DNA of 47,608 bases, taken from NCBI GenBank assembly GCA_021159885.1, contig JAGHDO010000090.1:1-47608 (forward strand), given 5' to 3'. Both the position numbers and the translations under genes were made by a program. The notes below the pieces were generated by a model. That model was not told the origin of the DNA, did not search any database, and saw only the letters and a list, made by a program, of their open reading frames with translations. The DNA comes from Synergistota bacterium (GTDB taxonomy: Bacteria; Synergistota; GBS-1). Position 1 is the first letter of the stretch. Each line of letters starts with the position of its first letter. This document shows positions 40,091-47,608 of the stretch, piece after piece.

Positions 40091-40591
40091 ATGAGAGGCT
40101 TAATTAGCGATATAGGCTTAGGCAGGCTTTCTTCCATTTTGGAAGAAGAAATATCGCTATATGAGAAATGGTGTGAACTCTCCTCTCGTAAAAAAGAAGC
40201 GGTAATAAATAACGATATAGATTCCCTAACGCGCGTAATTACAGAGGAAAGAATGCTTCTTGTTGAAGCTGAGAGACTTGAGGCTAAGAGACTTAAGGAG
40301 ATTTCCAGAATTGCTAACGAGCTTGGTGTAAGTGAAAACATGAAAATTAGCGATCTTAAAAGATACCTTTCAAAGGAGAAGTTTTCGGTTGTAGAGGAAA
40401 GGGCTTCTCAGTTAAGAAATGTGCTTGCTAAGTTGAGAGAACTTAATGAGACAAATCGTTATCTCGTTGAGTCGACCCTTAAGTATATCTCTTACATGAT
40501 AGATGCTTTGATGAATTCGGTATCGCGAGCTACATATGGGAGGAAAAAAGCTCAAGCGTCATCTTTTTCCTTCTTTGAGGGGGAGGCTTAG
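40091..40591 (+). CDS. flgN: FlgN-family flagellar chaperone
   Basis: The product (166 aa) is all-helical, charged and without membrane segments, typical of FlgN, which guards FlgK and FlgL before export. Sequence conservation is weak, but 'LYEKWCELSSRKKEAVINND' and the helical 'LNETNRYLVESTLKYISYM' end (matching the family's NxxLL-type C-terminal helix) fit. Position between flgM and flgK is the strongest support. Confidence 0.82.
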   Translation: MRGLISDIGLGRLSSILEEEISLYEKWCELSSRKKEAVINNDIDSLTRVITEERMLLVEAERLEAKRLKEISRIANELGVSENMKISDLKRYLSKEKFSVVEERASQLRNVLAKLRELNETNRYLVESTLKYISYMIDALMNSVSRATYGRKKAQASSFSFFEGEA

Positions 40592-40597
40592 CGTTTT

Positions 40598-42694
40598 ATG
40601 GGTGATCCCGGCGGTTTTTTTGGAATAGAGCTTGGTAAGAGGGCTGTATTTGCTCAGAAAAGGGGGCTCGAGGTAACAGGTCATAACGTTTCAAACGCTA
40701 ATACAGAGGGCTATTCGCGCCAGCGTGTGGAATTCAATACGATGTATCCTTATACGGATCCCGCGATGAACAGACCCGCTTTACCGGGTCAGGTGGGCAC
40801 TGGCGTTAAGATTGAGCAGATAAAAAGGTTAAGGGATAGGTTTCTTGATCTTCAATATAGGGAAGAGATGCAAACCTGGGGTAGGTGGGATACGCGGGAT
40901 ATTGTTCTGAAAAGGGTCGAGGAGTTTTTCAATGAGCCCTCTGATTCTAGCCTTAGGCAGTATATGGATGAGTTTTGGAAAGCGCTCGAAGCGCTCCATG
41001 TTCATCCTGAGGACCCTGCCATAAGAGAAAGCGTGAGGGAAAAGGCGCTCACTATGACGCGTCTTATAAGGCACCTTTCTAAGGAGTTAAGTTCCTACAG
41101 AAAGGATTTAAACGAGGAGATTAAGATGAAGGTTGATGAAATAAACTCCTACATAGATCAAATAGCGGATTTAAACAGGCAAATTCAGATGGTTAGGGGA
41201 GTGGGAGATAATCCTAATGATCTTGAGGATAGACAGGATCTACTGATAGAAAAACTCTCAAAGATTATAGATATCAGCGTTGATGAGGATCCAAACGGTG
41301 GTGTAATACTCGTTTTAAATGGGGTCGATGTTGTTAGAGGAGGTATAAGGCATCATCTTGAGCTTATCCCCAATCCTGCTAATAATGGGATGTATGATGT
41401 AAGGTGGGATTTTGAGCCCATAGATTTCTCGTCAAATGCGAGCGTGGCGGTGGCCTATGCTGCTCCAGTGGTTGGAAATACGGAGTATATGGTTAGCGTG
41501 ATTCAAGTAGCTAATGAGCTTCCTCATATGATAGGAAACGAAAGAGCTTCTTTTGTGAGTGAAGATATTACCTTTTACACCCTTGGCTGGCTTGATAGGA
41601 ACGAGAGAGGAGATATATGTCTTAAGGTAGACGATGGACCCAACGTAAGTATTCATATAAGCGGAGAGGATTCTCTGAAAACGGTAATGAATAAAATCAA
41701 CGCTGCCTTTTATAATGGGGACCTCTCTTCCTATCCTACGGTTCATGAGGAATGGCTTGCCGCATCCATAGCCAGGAATGACTCTGGGCATTACTATCTC
41801 GTCTTAAGGAGCAATCACCTGGGTGTGGATTATAGAATATCTGTCGTTGGGGAGGTGGCAAGCATGGCTCAGCGCCTCGGTCTATGGAATGGTATAACAA
41901 CGAACGATATATGGACTCCAGTCGATGCGGTTTTCAGGATTAATGGTGAGCTTTATACGAGTTTCGTGAACAGGTTTAGAAAGGCAAAAAACGTTTTAAC
42001 GGGGGAGTATAAAGAAGTAGTGCGCGGGATGCTATTTGAGCTTAAAGGAATTGGTACAACCGTTATGAAGCCGTATTTTCCCATGCAAAATGGGGAGCTT
42101 CTTGGCTATCTTGAGGCAAGGGATGATCTCCTACCGGGTTATCTTGACTGGCTGGATGAGCTTTCCTATACCTTGATTAAGGAGTTTAATGCCCAGCATA
42201 GAGCTGGTTATGGTTTAAATCAAGACAAAAATGGCAAGGATTTCTTCGAGGAGATCTATAAGATGGAGGGAGCTTCTTCCTCCATTTATTTATCCATAGA
42301 TATAAATGACTCACCAGAGCTTATATCGGCTGCGGGAGATGATAATGGAAAGAACGCAGGTCCCGGTGATGGATCTATAGCTTATAAACTTGCCTCGTTT
42401 AAGTATAGAAACGTTTTGAGGGATAAAACGATAAACGTGAATCAATTTTTTGAAGCACTTGTTGCTAAGCTTGGCGTTGATGCTCAGGAAGCAAAGCGAA
42501 TGAGTTATAATCAAGAGCTACTCGTTAAACAGATAGATAACAGACGCCAAGAGGTCATGGGCGTTTCATTAGACGAAGAGATGACCCAGCTTATCAAATT
42601 TCAGCATGCTTTTGCCGCTGCTGCTCGATTCATAAATGCCATGGATGAGGCTTATGGGAGGATAGTAAATAATTTGGGACTTGTAGGAAGGTGA
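40598..42694 (+). CDS. flgK: Flagellar hook-associated protein FlgK (HAP1)
   Basis: The product (698 aa) forms the first hook-filament junction ring. The N-terminus 'FGIELGKRAVFAQKRGLEVTGHNVSNANTEGYSRQRV' region carries the rod/hook signature (short form: HNVSNANTEGYSRQ). The C-terminus 'VSLDEEMTQLIKFQHAFAAA' and 'RFINAMDEAYGRIVNNL' closes the coiled D0 domain. It is larger than the Salmonella protein (553 aa), with extra central domains. It is followed by flgL eight bases later. Confidence 0.95.
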   Translation: MGDPGGFFGIELGKRAVFAQKRGLEVTGHNVSNANTEGYSRQRVEFNTMYPYTDPAMNRPALPGQVGTGVKIEQIKRLRDRFLDLQYREEMQTWGRWDTRDIVLKRVEEFFNEPSDSSLRQYMDEFWKALEALHVHPEDPAIRESVREKALTMTRLIRHLSKELSSYRKDLNEEIKMKVDEINSYIDQIADLNRQIQMVRGVGDNPNDLEDRQDLLIEKLSKIIDISVDEDPNGGVILVLNGVDVVRGGIRHHLELIPNPANNGMYDVRWDFEPIDFSSNASVAVAYAAPVVGNTEYMVSVIQVANELPHMIGNERASFVSEDITFYTLGWLDRNERGDICLKVDDGPNVSIHISGEDSLKTVMNKINAAFYNGDLSSYPTVHEEWLAASIARNDSGHYYLVLRSNHLGVDYRISVVGEVASMAQRLGLWNGITTNDIWTPVDAVFRINGELYTSFVNRFRKAKNVLTGEYKEVVRGMLFELKGIGTTVMKPYFPMQNGELLGYLEARDDLLPGYLDWLDELSYTLIKEFNAQHRAGYGLNQDKNGKDFFEEIYKMEGASSSIYLSIDINDSPELISAAGDDNGKNAGPGDGSIAYKLASFKYRNVLRDKTINVNQFFEALVAKLGVDAQEAKRMSYNQELLVKQIDNRRQEVMGVSLDEEMTQLIKFQHAFAAAARFINAMDEAYGRIVNNLGLVGR

Positions 42695-42702
42695 TATAGC
42701 TC

Positions 42703-43911
42703 ATGAGGGTAAGCGATAAGGTTTTTATACGGAGATTTCTTACTGATCTTATGGATAGTAGGGAGAAACTACTTAAGCTTGAGCATCAAAACGCTACCGG
42801 GAAGAAGTTTGACCTCCCGGAGGAAGATCCTGTTGGATCTGTGCGAAGCATGAGGCTTCACAGAGTTCTTAACGAAAACGGCCAGTTTACGAAGAACATG
42901 GATGAGGCAATATCGTGGCTTAATATAACCGATTCTGCTTTGGATCATTTAACGTCGATCATCCATAGGGTCAGAGAAAGAACTATAGCGGGTGCCAATG
43001 GCACCATGTCTCAGCTTGATAGAGAGGCGATAGCCGATGAAATAGATAGAATGAGGGAGGAGGTTCTTCAAATAGCAAATACCTCCTTGGGGGGAAGGTA
43101 TATCTTTGGAGGCTATGAAACCAAGGAGAAACCTTATGCATTTGGAGAAAACAACGTTGCGGTTTATCGTGGGGATGAGGGAGAAATGGCATGGGAGATA
43201 GAAAATGGAGAGACCATAGTTGTTAACGTTCCGGGAAATAAGGTCTTCGCCACGCAGAGGATAGAGTATAGGCTTGAGAGCGATGCACATTCTTCCGCCT
43301 CTATATTCGGTCCGGGTGAGTTTACCATAAGAGTGGGGGATAGCGTTTATAGGGTTGATGTTCCTGCGGGAGCAAATATATCCGTTATAGCTGATAGGAT
43401 AAATCTGAGAGCTGGAGATGCTGTTGATGCTTATGTGGCTCCAGAGGGAAGTGGCGTAAAGCTTGTTATCCAAACTAAAAGGAATGAGCATATGAGTCTC
43501 TCTGACGAAGTTGGAGCTGTTTTACAGGATATAGGAATTCTTAACAAAGAGGAAGATATGGTTTATGCGGGAGATCTTGATATATTTGAGACTATGCGAA
43601 AGATAAGCGAGGATTTGCGATATAATAGAACTACTTCCCTTTCAGGTCCAAGGCTGGAAGAGCTTGACGAATATCTTGATCATCTTCTAAGAGTGAGAGC
43701 CCGAGTTGGTGCTAAGGTTCGTAGGCTCGAAGCTACCAAGAGGAGATTTGAAGATAACAAAGTTCAAGTAACGTCTCTTCTTTCAAGGATAGAGGATGTT
43801 GATATTGCGGAGGCTATAATGGAGCTTACCAATCAGCAAGCCATATATAGGTCTGCTCTTAGAACGGGAGCTCGCATTGTTCAAACGAGCCTTATAGACT
43901 TCTTAAGGTAG
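42703..43911 (+). CDS. flgL: Flagellar hook-associated protein FlgL (HAP3)
   Basis: The product (402 aa) forms the second junction ring that seats the filament. The N-terminus 'MRVSDKVFIRRFLTDLMDSR', 'ATGKKFDLPEEDPVGSVRSM' and the segment 'INTAISWLNITDSALDHLTS'-like (here DEAISWLNITDSALDHL) are HAP3-type. 'NTSLGGRYIFGGYETKEKPY' is a strong family landmark. The C-terminal 'DVDIAEAIMELTNQQAIYRS' helix is flagellin-like. It is longer than typical FlgL (about 300 aa). Confidence 0.94.
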   Translation: MRVSDKVFIRRFLTDLMDSREKLLKLEHQNATGKKFDLPEEDPVGSVRSMRLHRVLNENGQFTKNMDEAISWLNITDSALDHLTSIIHRVRERTIAGANGTMSQLDREAIADEIDRMREEVLQIANTSLGGRYIFGGYETKEKPYAFGENNVAVYRGDEGEMAWEIENGETIVVNVPGNKVFATQRIEYRLESDAHSSASIFGPGEFTIRVGDSVYRVDVPAGANISVIADRINLRAGDAVDAYVAPEGSGVKLVIQTKRNEHMSLSDEVGAVLQDIGILNKEEDMVYAGDLDIFETMRKISEDLRYNRTTSLSGPRLEELDEYLDHLLRVRARVGAKVRRLEATKRRFEDNKVQVTSLLSRIEDVDIAEAIMELTNQQAIYRSALRTGARIVQTSLIDFLR

Positions 43912-43934
43912 ATTTTTAAGAGGGGGAATGCCAG

Positions 43935-44375
43935 TTGAAGGTCAATACCCTGAGATTTGGTGAAATAGAGGTTCCAGAGGAAAGGATTATATTTATGCCT
44001 CACGGACTCATAGGGTTTCCAAATTTAAAGAGATTCTTTATAATAGGTGAAGAGGGACAGCTTATAAAGTGGTTTCAATCTATAGAGGATCCTAATATAG
44101 CTTTACCTGTGGTTAATCCCTTCGAGCTTTTTCCAAAATTCAGCGTCGATATAAGTGATTCTGATCTCGAGGACATAGATCTTAAAGATCCACGTGATGC
44201 TATTCTATTCCTTGTTATGGTCATACCAAAGGGAAATCCTAAGGGAGCAACTGTGAATCTCAAAGCTCCAATAGTGGTGAACGTTAAGAATAGAAAAGCG
44301 AAACAGGTTATAGCTTTGAACGAGGATTATCCAATACGTTATCCTCTTTTTCCACAGGAAGAGGGAGGGGCATAA
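43935..44375 (+). CDS. fliW: Flagellar assembly factor FliW
   Basis: The product (146 aa) binds flagellin or CsrA and so couples flagellin secretion to flagellin translation. Conserved features are '[20 protein letters not shown]', '[20 protein letters not shown]' and '[12 protein letters not shown]'-like (here [20 protein letters not shown]). TTG 43935 follows GAGGGGG at good spacing. It is directly followed by csrA with a two-base gap, the standard fliW-csrA arrangement. Confidence 0.95.
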   Translation: MKVNTLRFGEIEVPEERIIFMPHGLIGFPNLKRFFIIGEEGQLIKWFQSIEDPNIALPVVNPFELFPKFSVDISDSDLEDIDLKDPRDAILFLVMVIPKGNPKGATVNLKAPIVVNVKNRKAKQVIALNEDYPIRYPLFPQEEGGA

Positions 44376-44377
44376 TC

Positions 44378-44635
44378 GTGCTTGTTTTGAGCCGTAAGAT
44401 AAATCAAAGCATAATGATAGGTGATGAGATAGAAATTAAGGTCCTCGAGATAAGAGGGGATCAGGTTCGCCTTGGTATAGAAGCCCCTAAGAGAATCCCC
44501 GTTCATCGGAAGGAAGTTTATGAAGCTATAATGCGAGAGAACATCCTTGCCGCTCAGATGGCTGCTCAGGTTGAGCAAAAAGTGGAAGAAAGTGTTGTGA
44601 AAGAGCTTGAGAGATTGAAAAAGAAGAAAGAATGA
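44378..44635 (+). CDS. csrA: Carbon storage / translational regulator CsrA
   Basis: The product (85 aa) is an RNA-binding dimer that represses translation at GGA sites near ribosome-binding sites. The conserved core is complete: '[20 protein letters not shown]', '[19 protein letters not shown]'. The C-terminal tail is longer and more charged than in E. coli (61 aa) but similar to SigD-group CsrA (about 74-85 aa), which interacts with FliW. It starts at GTG 44378. Its predicted target is the leader of the next gene, flagellin. Confidence 0.96.
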   Translation: MLVLSRKINQSIMIGDEIEIKVLEIRGDQVRLGIEAPKRIPVHRKEVYEAIMRENILAAQMAAQVEQKVEESVVKELERLKKKKE

Positions 44636-44646
44636 GCGTTTTCCTC

Positions 44647-44674
44647 TAAAGTGCCTCCTCACCCTGACCGATAA
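44647..44674 (+). promoter_or_regulatory. Sigma-28 promoter of flagellin
   Basis: TAAAGTGC (44647-44654) matches the sigma-28 -35 (TAAAGTTT), and ACCGATAA (44667-44674) matches seven of eight -10 positions (GCCGATAA). The gap from TAAA is 16 nt, one more than the usual 15. The start would be near 44681, giving a leader of about 78 nt that contains the CsrA-site candidates. FlgM in this window controls the sigma factor. Confidence 0.82.
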
Positions 44675-44692
44675 AACTAAGTGAAGGGAAGT

Positions 44693-44746
44693 CCTCACGG
44701 ATGAGGAATACCAAGGAGCGCATGGATGCGGTATACTACAGGGATG
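44693..44746 (+). promoter_or_regulatory. CsrA-binding leader of flagellin (two GGA hairpins plus a consensus site)
   Basis: Hairpin 1 is CCTCA-CGGA-TGAGG (44693-44706) with GGA in the loop. Hairpin 2 is CGCA-TGGA-TGCG (44719-44730), also with GGA in the loop. Site 3 is TACAGGGATG (44737-44746), which fits the CsrA consensus RUACARGGAUGU and lies just before the flagellin SD. An additional AAGGA at 44713-44717 lies between them. CsrA binding at these sites would block ribosome access. Sites were judged by eye; binding was not tested. Confidence 0.72.
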
Positions 44747-44758
44747 GGGTGAGGGCTT

Positions 44759-47278
44759 ATGAGGATAAATCATAATATCGCGGCTATGGAGGCTTATAGG
44801 CAGCTGACCTTGACCACAGGTCAGCTTCAAACAGTCCTCGAGAGATTGTCCTCTGGTTTGAGGATTAACCGCGCGGCTGATGATGCCGCGGGATTGGCGA
44901 TCTCTGAAAAGATGCGCTCCCAGATAAAGAGTATTCATCAAGCTACGAGAAACGCACAGGATGGCGTTTCTTTGATTCAAACCGCAGAGGGGGCGCTTGA
45001 TGAGGTTCATGCGATTCTTCATAGAATAAGAGAGCTTGCCATTCAAGCTGCCAACGATACATGCACTTCATACGATAGAGAGCAGATCCAGAAAGAGATA
45101 GATCAACTTAAGGCGGAAATAGACAGAATAGGCGAAAGTACCCAGTTTAATACACGTAAACTTTTAACGGGAGAGCTCTCGTTCATAATTAATCAAGTGG
45201 GAGGAAATGCCTATGTTACAAACATGACGGCATCCCCATCCACTCAGCCCGGAACTTATAAGGTAAAGATCTATCAGGAAGCGAGCGAAGCCACTCTCAC
45301 GGGGGTTACTAACGTTTCAATACTCGATAGAATTCACACGGGAGAGATAGTCATAAACGGGGTTGCGATTCACCTTGATTCCTCTGAGTTTGCAGCTGCA
45401 CTTGATAGATTGCAGTATGTCATAGATAAGATAAACGAGAAAACTCACAACACTGGCGTTAAGGCTGAGAGGTATAACGGGCATCTCAGGCTCGTTCAAA
45501 CCGAGGTTGGCTCTGAGGAGAAAATAATTCTCTCTGGGGATCAAGCACTTCTTCAGGATCTCGGTTTTGGAGCGGTGCCAACGGTCTTGAGCAACGAGCT
45601 TGCGGGTACAGGACCAAGCTTTACTTCAGGAAGCGATGAACGTATAAAGATCAATGGAACTAAGGTGAGTTTAAGTGGGGCAGTTACGTGGCAAGATGTT
45701 GTCGATAAGATAAACCAACAAATGGGAGGACAGGTTTGGGCAGAGCTTTTAAATATTGGTGGAAGAAAATATATAAGAATAACCGCACAGGGAGCGAATA
45801 GAAACGTCGTCTTGGAGGAAGATGCGGAAACTCTTGCGAGTTTGGCGAGGTATGATATAGATCTTCAGGCAATAGGATTTAATACCACGAGGGTAAGTAT
45901 GACGCAGATGGAGATGTGCGGAGCGGATGTGGATACCGATAATACCAATCATTCCTATTTTATAAACTTCGATAACACTACAGGGGCTACGGGAACAACG
46001 TATACGTTTTACATAAACGGCGTTGAGATAAACATTACTACACAGGATTTGGATAGCGATGGAAACGCTGATGATCTTGACTTGAAGGTGGTTGTTAGCG
46101 TTATAAACGCTAAATCTTCCCAAACGGGTGTTACAGCTGCTTTGACTACTTATAATGCTGGAGGGGGAGATTATCGGGCGTATATTACTCTTACTGCTAA
46201 CTCTGGAACCAAGATAGAGCTGGAGGATAGAGATCTCGTTGGGGGTCAAAACACTACTTTCCTCGAAAGGATAGGTTTTAAAACCCATTGGGCACATGAT
46301 GATACGAGATACGATCCAAGGAGATGGGTTATGGGAGGCACCCCTGTAAGCGGGACGGCTGGGACCACGGGAGCTATATATATAAACGGTGTTAGAATTG
46401 ACGTGGATACATCAGATACGCTTGCGGATGTTATACGAAAGATAAACAATCTTTCGGCTTATACCAATGTTAAAGCGTATAACAGGGATGAGGGAACGGC
46501 TGCAAATGATAGCTACCTTTTCTTGATTCAAGCTTCGGGTGATCCATCTAATAAGATAATAGTTGAAGGTAATTCAAGTATACTAAGCTGGTTAGGGTTA
46601 AATAACGCTACCGAAGGCATAGAAGATGGTACCATCGCTTCGTCCGGGACGAACGTTAAGATCAGGGTTCCGTCGAAAGATGAGGATGGAAATTCATACA
46701 GTATAAATAGTCCAGATACCTTGATTATAGAAGGTAGGGGAAAACACGTTGTGCTGGAAAAGCTCGTTAAGGATTATAAATATTATACTCCTACCAATGT
46801 TAATTACACGCTTACTCCCTTGGGACTTGCTTTCGATATCGATGGAGAAAGATGGGAAGAAGCGGACATAAAGGTAGATGCGTCGGGAACACTTTTTCTT
46901 CACATAGGACCCAATGAGAATGAGCTTATGAGAATAGACATAGATTCTCTTAATACGGATGGGTTGGGAATATCTGATCTCACGGTTCTGACCAGAGAAG
47001 AAGCGGAGCTTGCCATAGAGAAGGTTACCAAAGCTACGGAGAAGATATCTACTGCGCGCTCAAAGCTTGGAGCCTATCAAAATCGCTTAGAGCACACAAT
47101 CAAAAATCTGAGAATAATGGAGGTTAATGTTCAGGCTGCTGAGTCAAGAATAAGGGATGCGGATATGGCGCTGGAGATGATGCAGTTTGTGAGACTGCAG
47201 ATACTTCACCAGTCTGGTACTGCTATGCTTGCTCAGGCTAATCAGCTTCCGCAGTCGGTTCTCCAGCTTTTAAGATAG
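44759..47278 (+). CDS. hag: Flagellin with four Flagellin_IN-like modules (large, 839 aa)
   Basis: The product (839 aa) is the flagellar filament subunit. The D0/D1 N-terminus 'MRINHNIAAMEAYRQL' and 'LSSGLRINRAADDAAGLAIS', and the C-terminus 'NVQAAESRIRDADMALEMM' and 'AMLAQANQLPQSVLQLLR', are canonical. Between them are at least four Flagellin_IN-like segments, seen in 'TGEIVINGVAIHLDS', 'DERIKINGTKVSLSG', 'TYTFYINGVEINITT' and 'TGAIYINGVRIDVDT'. Many flagellins are 270-500 aa, so this is large. Residues 430-439 (DLDSDGNADD) look like a calcium loop. It has its own sigma-28 promoter, a CsrA-site leader and a downstream terminator. Confidence 0.96.
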   Translation: MRINHNIAAMEAYRQLTLTTGQLQTVLERLSSGLRINRAADDAAGLAISEKMRSQIKSIHQATRNAQDGVSLIQTAEGALDEVHAILHRIRELAIQAANDTCTSYDREQIQKEIDQLKAEIDRIGESTQFNTRKLLTGELSFIINQVGGNAYVTNMTASPSTQPGTYKVKIYQEASEATLTGVTNVSILDRIHTGEIVINGVAIHLDSSEFAAALDRLQYVIDKINEKTHNTGVKAERYNGHLRLVQTEVGSEEKIILSGDQALLQDLGFGAVPTVLSNELAGTGPSFTSGSDERIKINGTKVSLSGAVTWQDVVDKINQQMGGQVWAELLNIGGRKYIRITAQGANRNVVLEEDAETLASLARYDIDLQAIGFNTTRVSMTQMEMCGADVDTDNTNHSYFINFDNTTGATGTTYTFYINGVEINITTQDLDSDGNADDLDLKVVVSVINAKSSQTGVTAALTTYNAGGGDYRAYITLTANSGTKIELEDRDLVGGQNTTFLERIGFKTHWAHDDTRYDPRRWVMGGTPVSGTAGTTGAIYINGVRIDVDTSDTLADVIRKINNLSAYTNVKAYNRDEGTAANDSYLFLIQASGDPSNKIIVEGNSSILSWLGLNNATEGIEDGTIASSGTNVKIRVPSKDEDGNSYSINSPDTLIIEGRGKHVVLEKLVKDYKYYTPTNVNYTLTPLGLAFDIDGERWEEADIKVDASGTLFLHIGPNENELMRIDIDSLNTDGLGISDLTVLTREEAELAIEKVTKATEKISTARSKLGAYQNRLEHTIKNLRIMEVNVQAAESRIRDADMALEMMQFVRLQILHQSGTAMLAQANQLPQSVLQLLR

Positions 47279-47293
47279 CAGGTAAATTCCTTG

Positions 47294-47328
47294 GCGGGAG
47301 AGGGGGATCCCCCTTTCCCGCTTTTTTT
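47294..47328 (+). terminator. Intrinsic terminator after flagellin
   Basis: A GC-rich stem with inner and outer parts (GCGGG 47294-47298 with CCCGC 47317-47321, inner GGGG/CCCC) is followed by seven T residues (47322-47328). It lies 16 bases after the flagellin stop and closes the operon. Confidence 0.88.
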
Positions 47329-47329
47329 A

Positions 47330-47338
47330 TGCTATAAT
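47330..47338 (+). promoter_or_regulatory. Extended -10 promoter-like element before the I42-like gene
   Basis: TGCTATAAT matches TGnTATAAT directly after the flagellin terminator's T run; no -35 is clear. A second TATAAT occurs at 47359-47364, only 17 bases before the start codon. The first would give a leader of about 36 nt. Either could drive the next gene. Confidence 0.45.
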
Positions 47339-47380
47339 ATTTCTACTTGTATAGTCTATATAATGGAAGGGGAGGAAAGG

Positions 47381-47608
47381 ATGAGACTCCTTTTGACCGC
47401 AAGTGTGGTGTTTTTTTTAACGCTGTTTTATGGTAGCGCTTCTGCTCATGTTGAAAGCTTGCCTAACATTTTTACCTTTAGTGAGAGGGATTCAGGGAAG
47501 GAGGTGACCGCCAGTAGGGGAGATGTGATTGTTATCCTTCTTAGGGAGGCTTCGACTGCAGGGTATATATGGGAAGTAGGATATTTAGATAAAAATAAGC
47601 TTCTTTTC
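47381..47608 (+). CDS. Secreted chagasin-like (I42) protease inhibitor, 5' part
   Basis: Seventy-six codons are present before the window ends. A signal peptide (MRLLLTASVVFFLTLFYG, then SASA cleavage region) precedes a mature domain with 'GDVIVILLREASTAGYIWEV'. This resembles the chagasin motif (GDxxxVxLxxxxTTGYxW) of inhibitor family I42, whose loop blocks cysteine proteases. The TTGY core is TAGY here. The start ATG 47381 has SD GGGGAGGAAAGG. The end is missing, so the family call is provisional. Confidence 0.62.
   Translation, partial: MRLLLTASVVFFLTLFYGSASAHVESLPNIFTFSERDSGKEVTASRGDVIVILLREASTAGYIWEVGYLDKNKLLF

Noticed and set aside
1-47608. CRISPR arrays, insertion sequences, tRNA or rRNA genes
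   Set aside because: No regularly spaced direct repeats, transposase reading frames, cloverleaf tRNA patterns or rRNA-like sequence were seen on either strand.

Overview
The window is a compact, moderate-GC bacterial chromosome segment. It has many TTG and GTG starts, 4-bp stop/start overlaps and strong Shine-Dalgarno (SD) sequences. The organism has two membranes: a LptA/OstA-like protein and an LptB-like ATPase sit together. It is a flagellated rod (MreBCD, PBP2, RodA, MinCDE) with several TRAP transporters. Much of the gene order is Firmicute-like: recJ-apt-relA-dtd, radC-mreBCD-mrdA-minCDE-rodA, and comF-yvyF-flgMNKL-fliW-csrA-hag. A Firmicute-like order in a diderm with many TRAP systems suggests Synergistota or a close deep-branching phylum. 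This is an inference from gene content and was not tested by phylogeny.

Layout. Positions 1-3500 (minus strand) hold a dctPQM TRAP transporter operon followed by a chemotaxis receptor that runs off the left edge. Positions 3500-8220 (plus strand) hold a divergent TAXI-type TRAP receptor and fused permease, a DapA-family aldolase and an unusual crotonase. Positions 8226-16100 hold comEA, a short comEC, recJ, apt, a RelA/SpoT gene, dtd, a glyoxalase-II-like hydrolase and radC. Positions 16107-22920 hold the shape, division and cell-wall block. Positions 22917-26659 hold a radical-SAM protein, its DUF2344 partner and RNase G. Positions 26686-33083 hold sbcD-sbcC-nurA-herA, a complete DNA-end-processing set. 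Positions 33100-39300 hold a metal-dependent hydrolase, prfB with a programmed frameshift, lptA/lptB-like genes, a phosphosugar isomerase, metK and comF. Positions 39312-47278 hold late flagellar genes ending in a very large flagellin. An inhibitor-I42-like secreted protein starts at the right edge.

The most striking feature lies between the two divergent transporter operons. The minus-strand leader of dctPQM has a strong sigma-70-type promoter and a TTG-initiated 37-codon leader peptide with six tyrosine codons in seven. It also has a pause hairpin, a 13-bp antiterminator helix and a GC-rich intrinsic terminator just before dctP. This is the full layout of ribosome-mediated attenuation, apparently sensing charged tRNA-Tyr and controlling a TRAP transporter. 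I do not know of a described example.

Other points worth attention are a CsrA-site-bearing flagellin leader beside fliW-csrA, and a prfB frameshift site with TTT instead of CTT and no close SD element. There is also a variant P-loop in HerA, a crotonase lacking both usual catalytic glutamates, a 24-bp perfect palindrome inside the RelA/SpoT gene, and a mreD gene whose first membrane helix requires a non-canonical start. The only stretch over 300 bases without a conventional gene is 3229-3590, which holds this attenuator and two back-to-back promoters.
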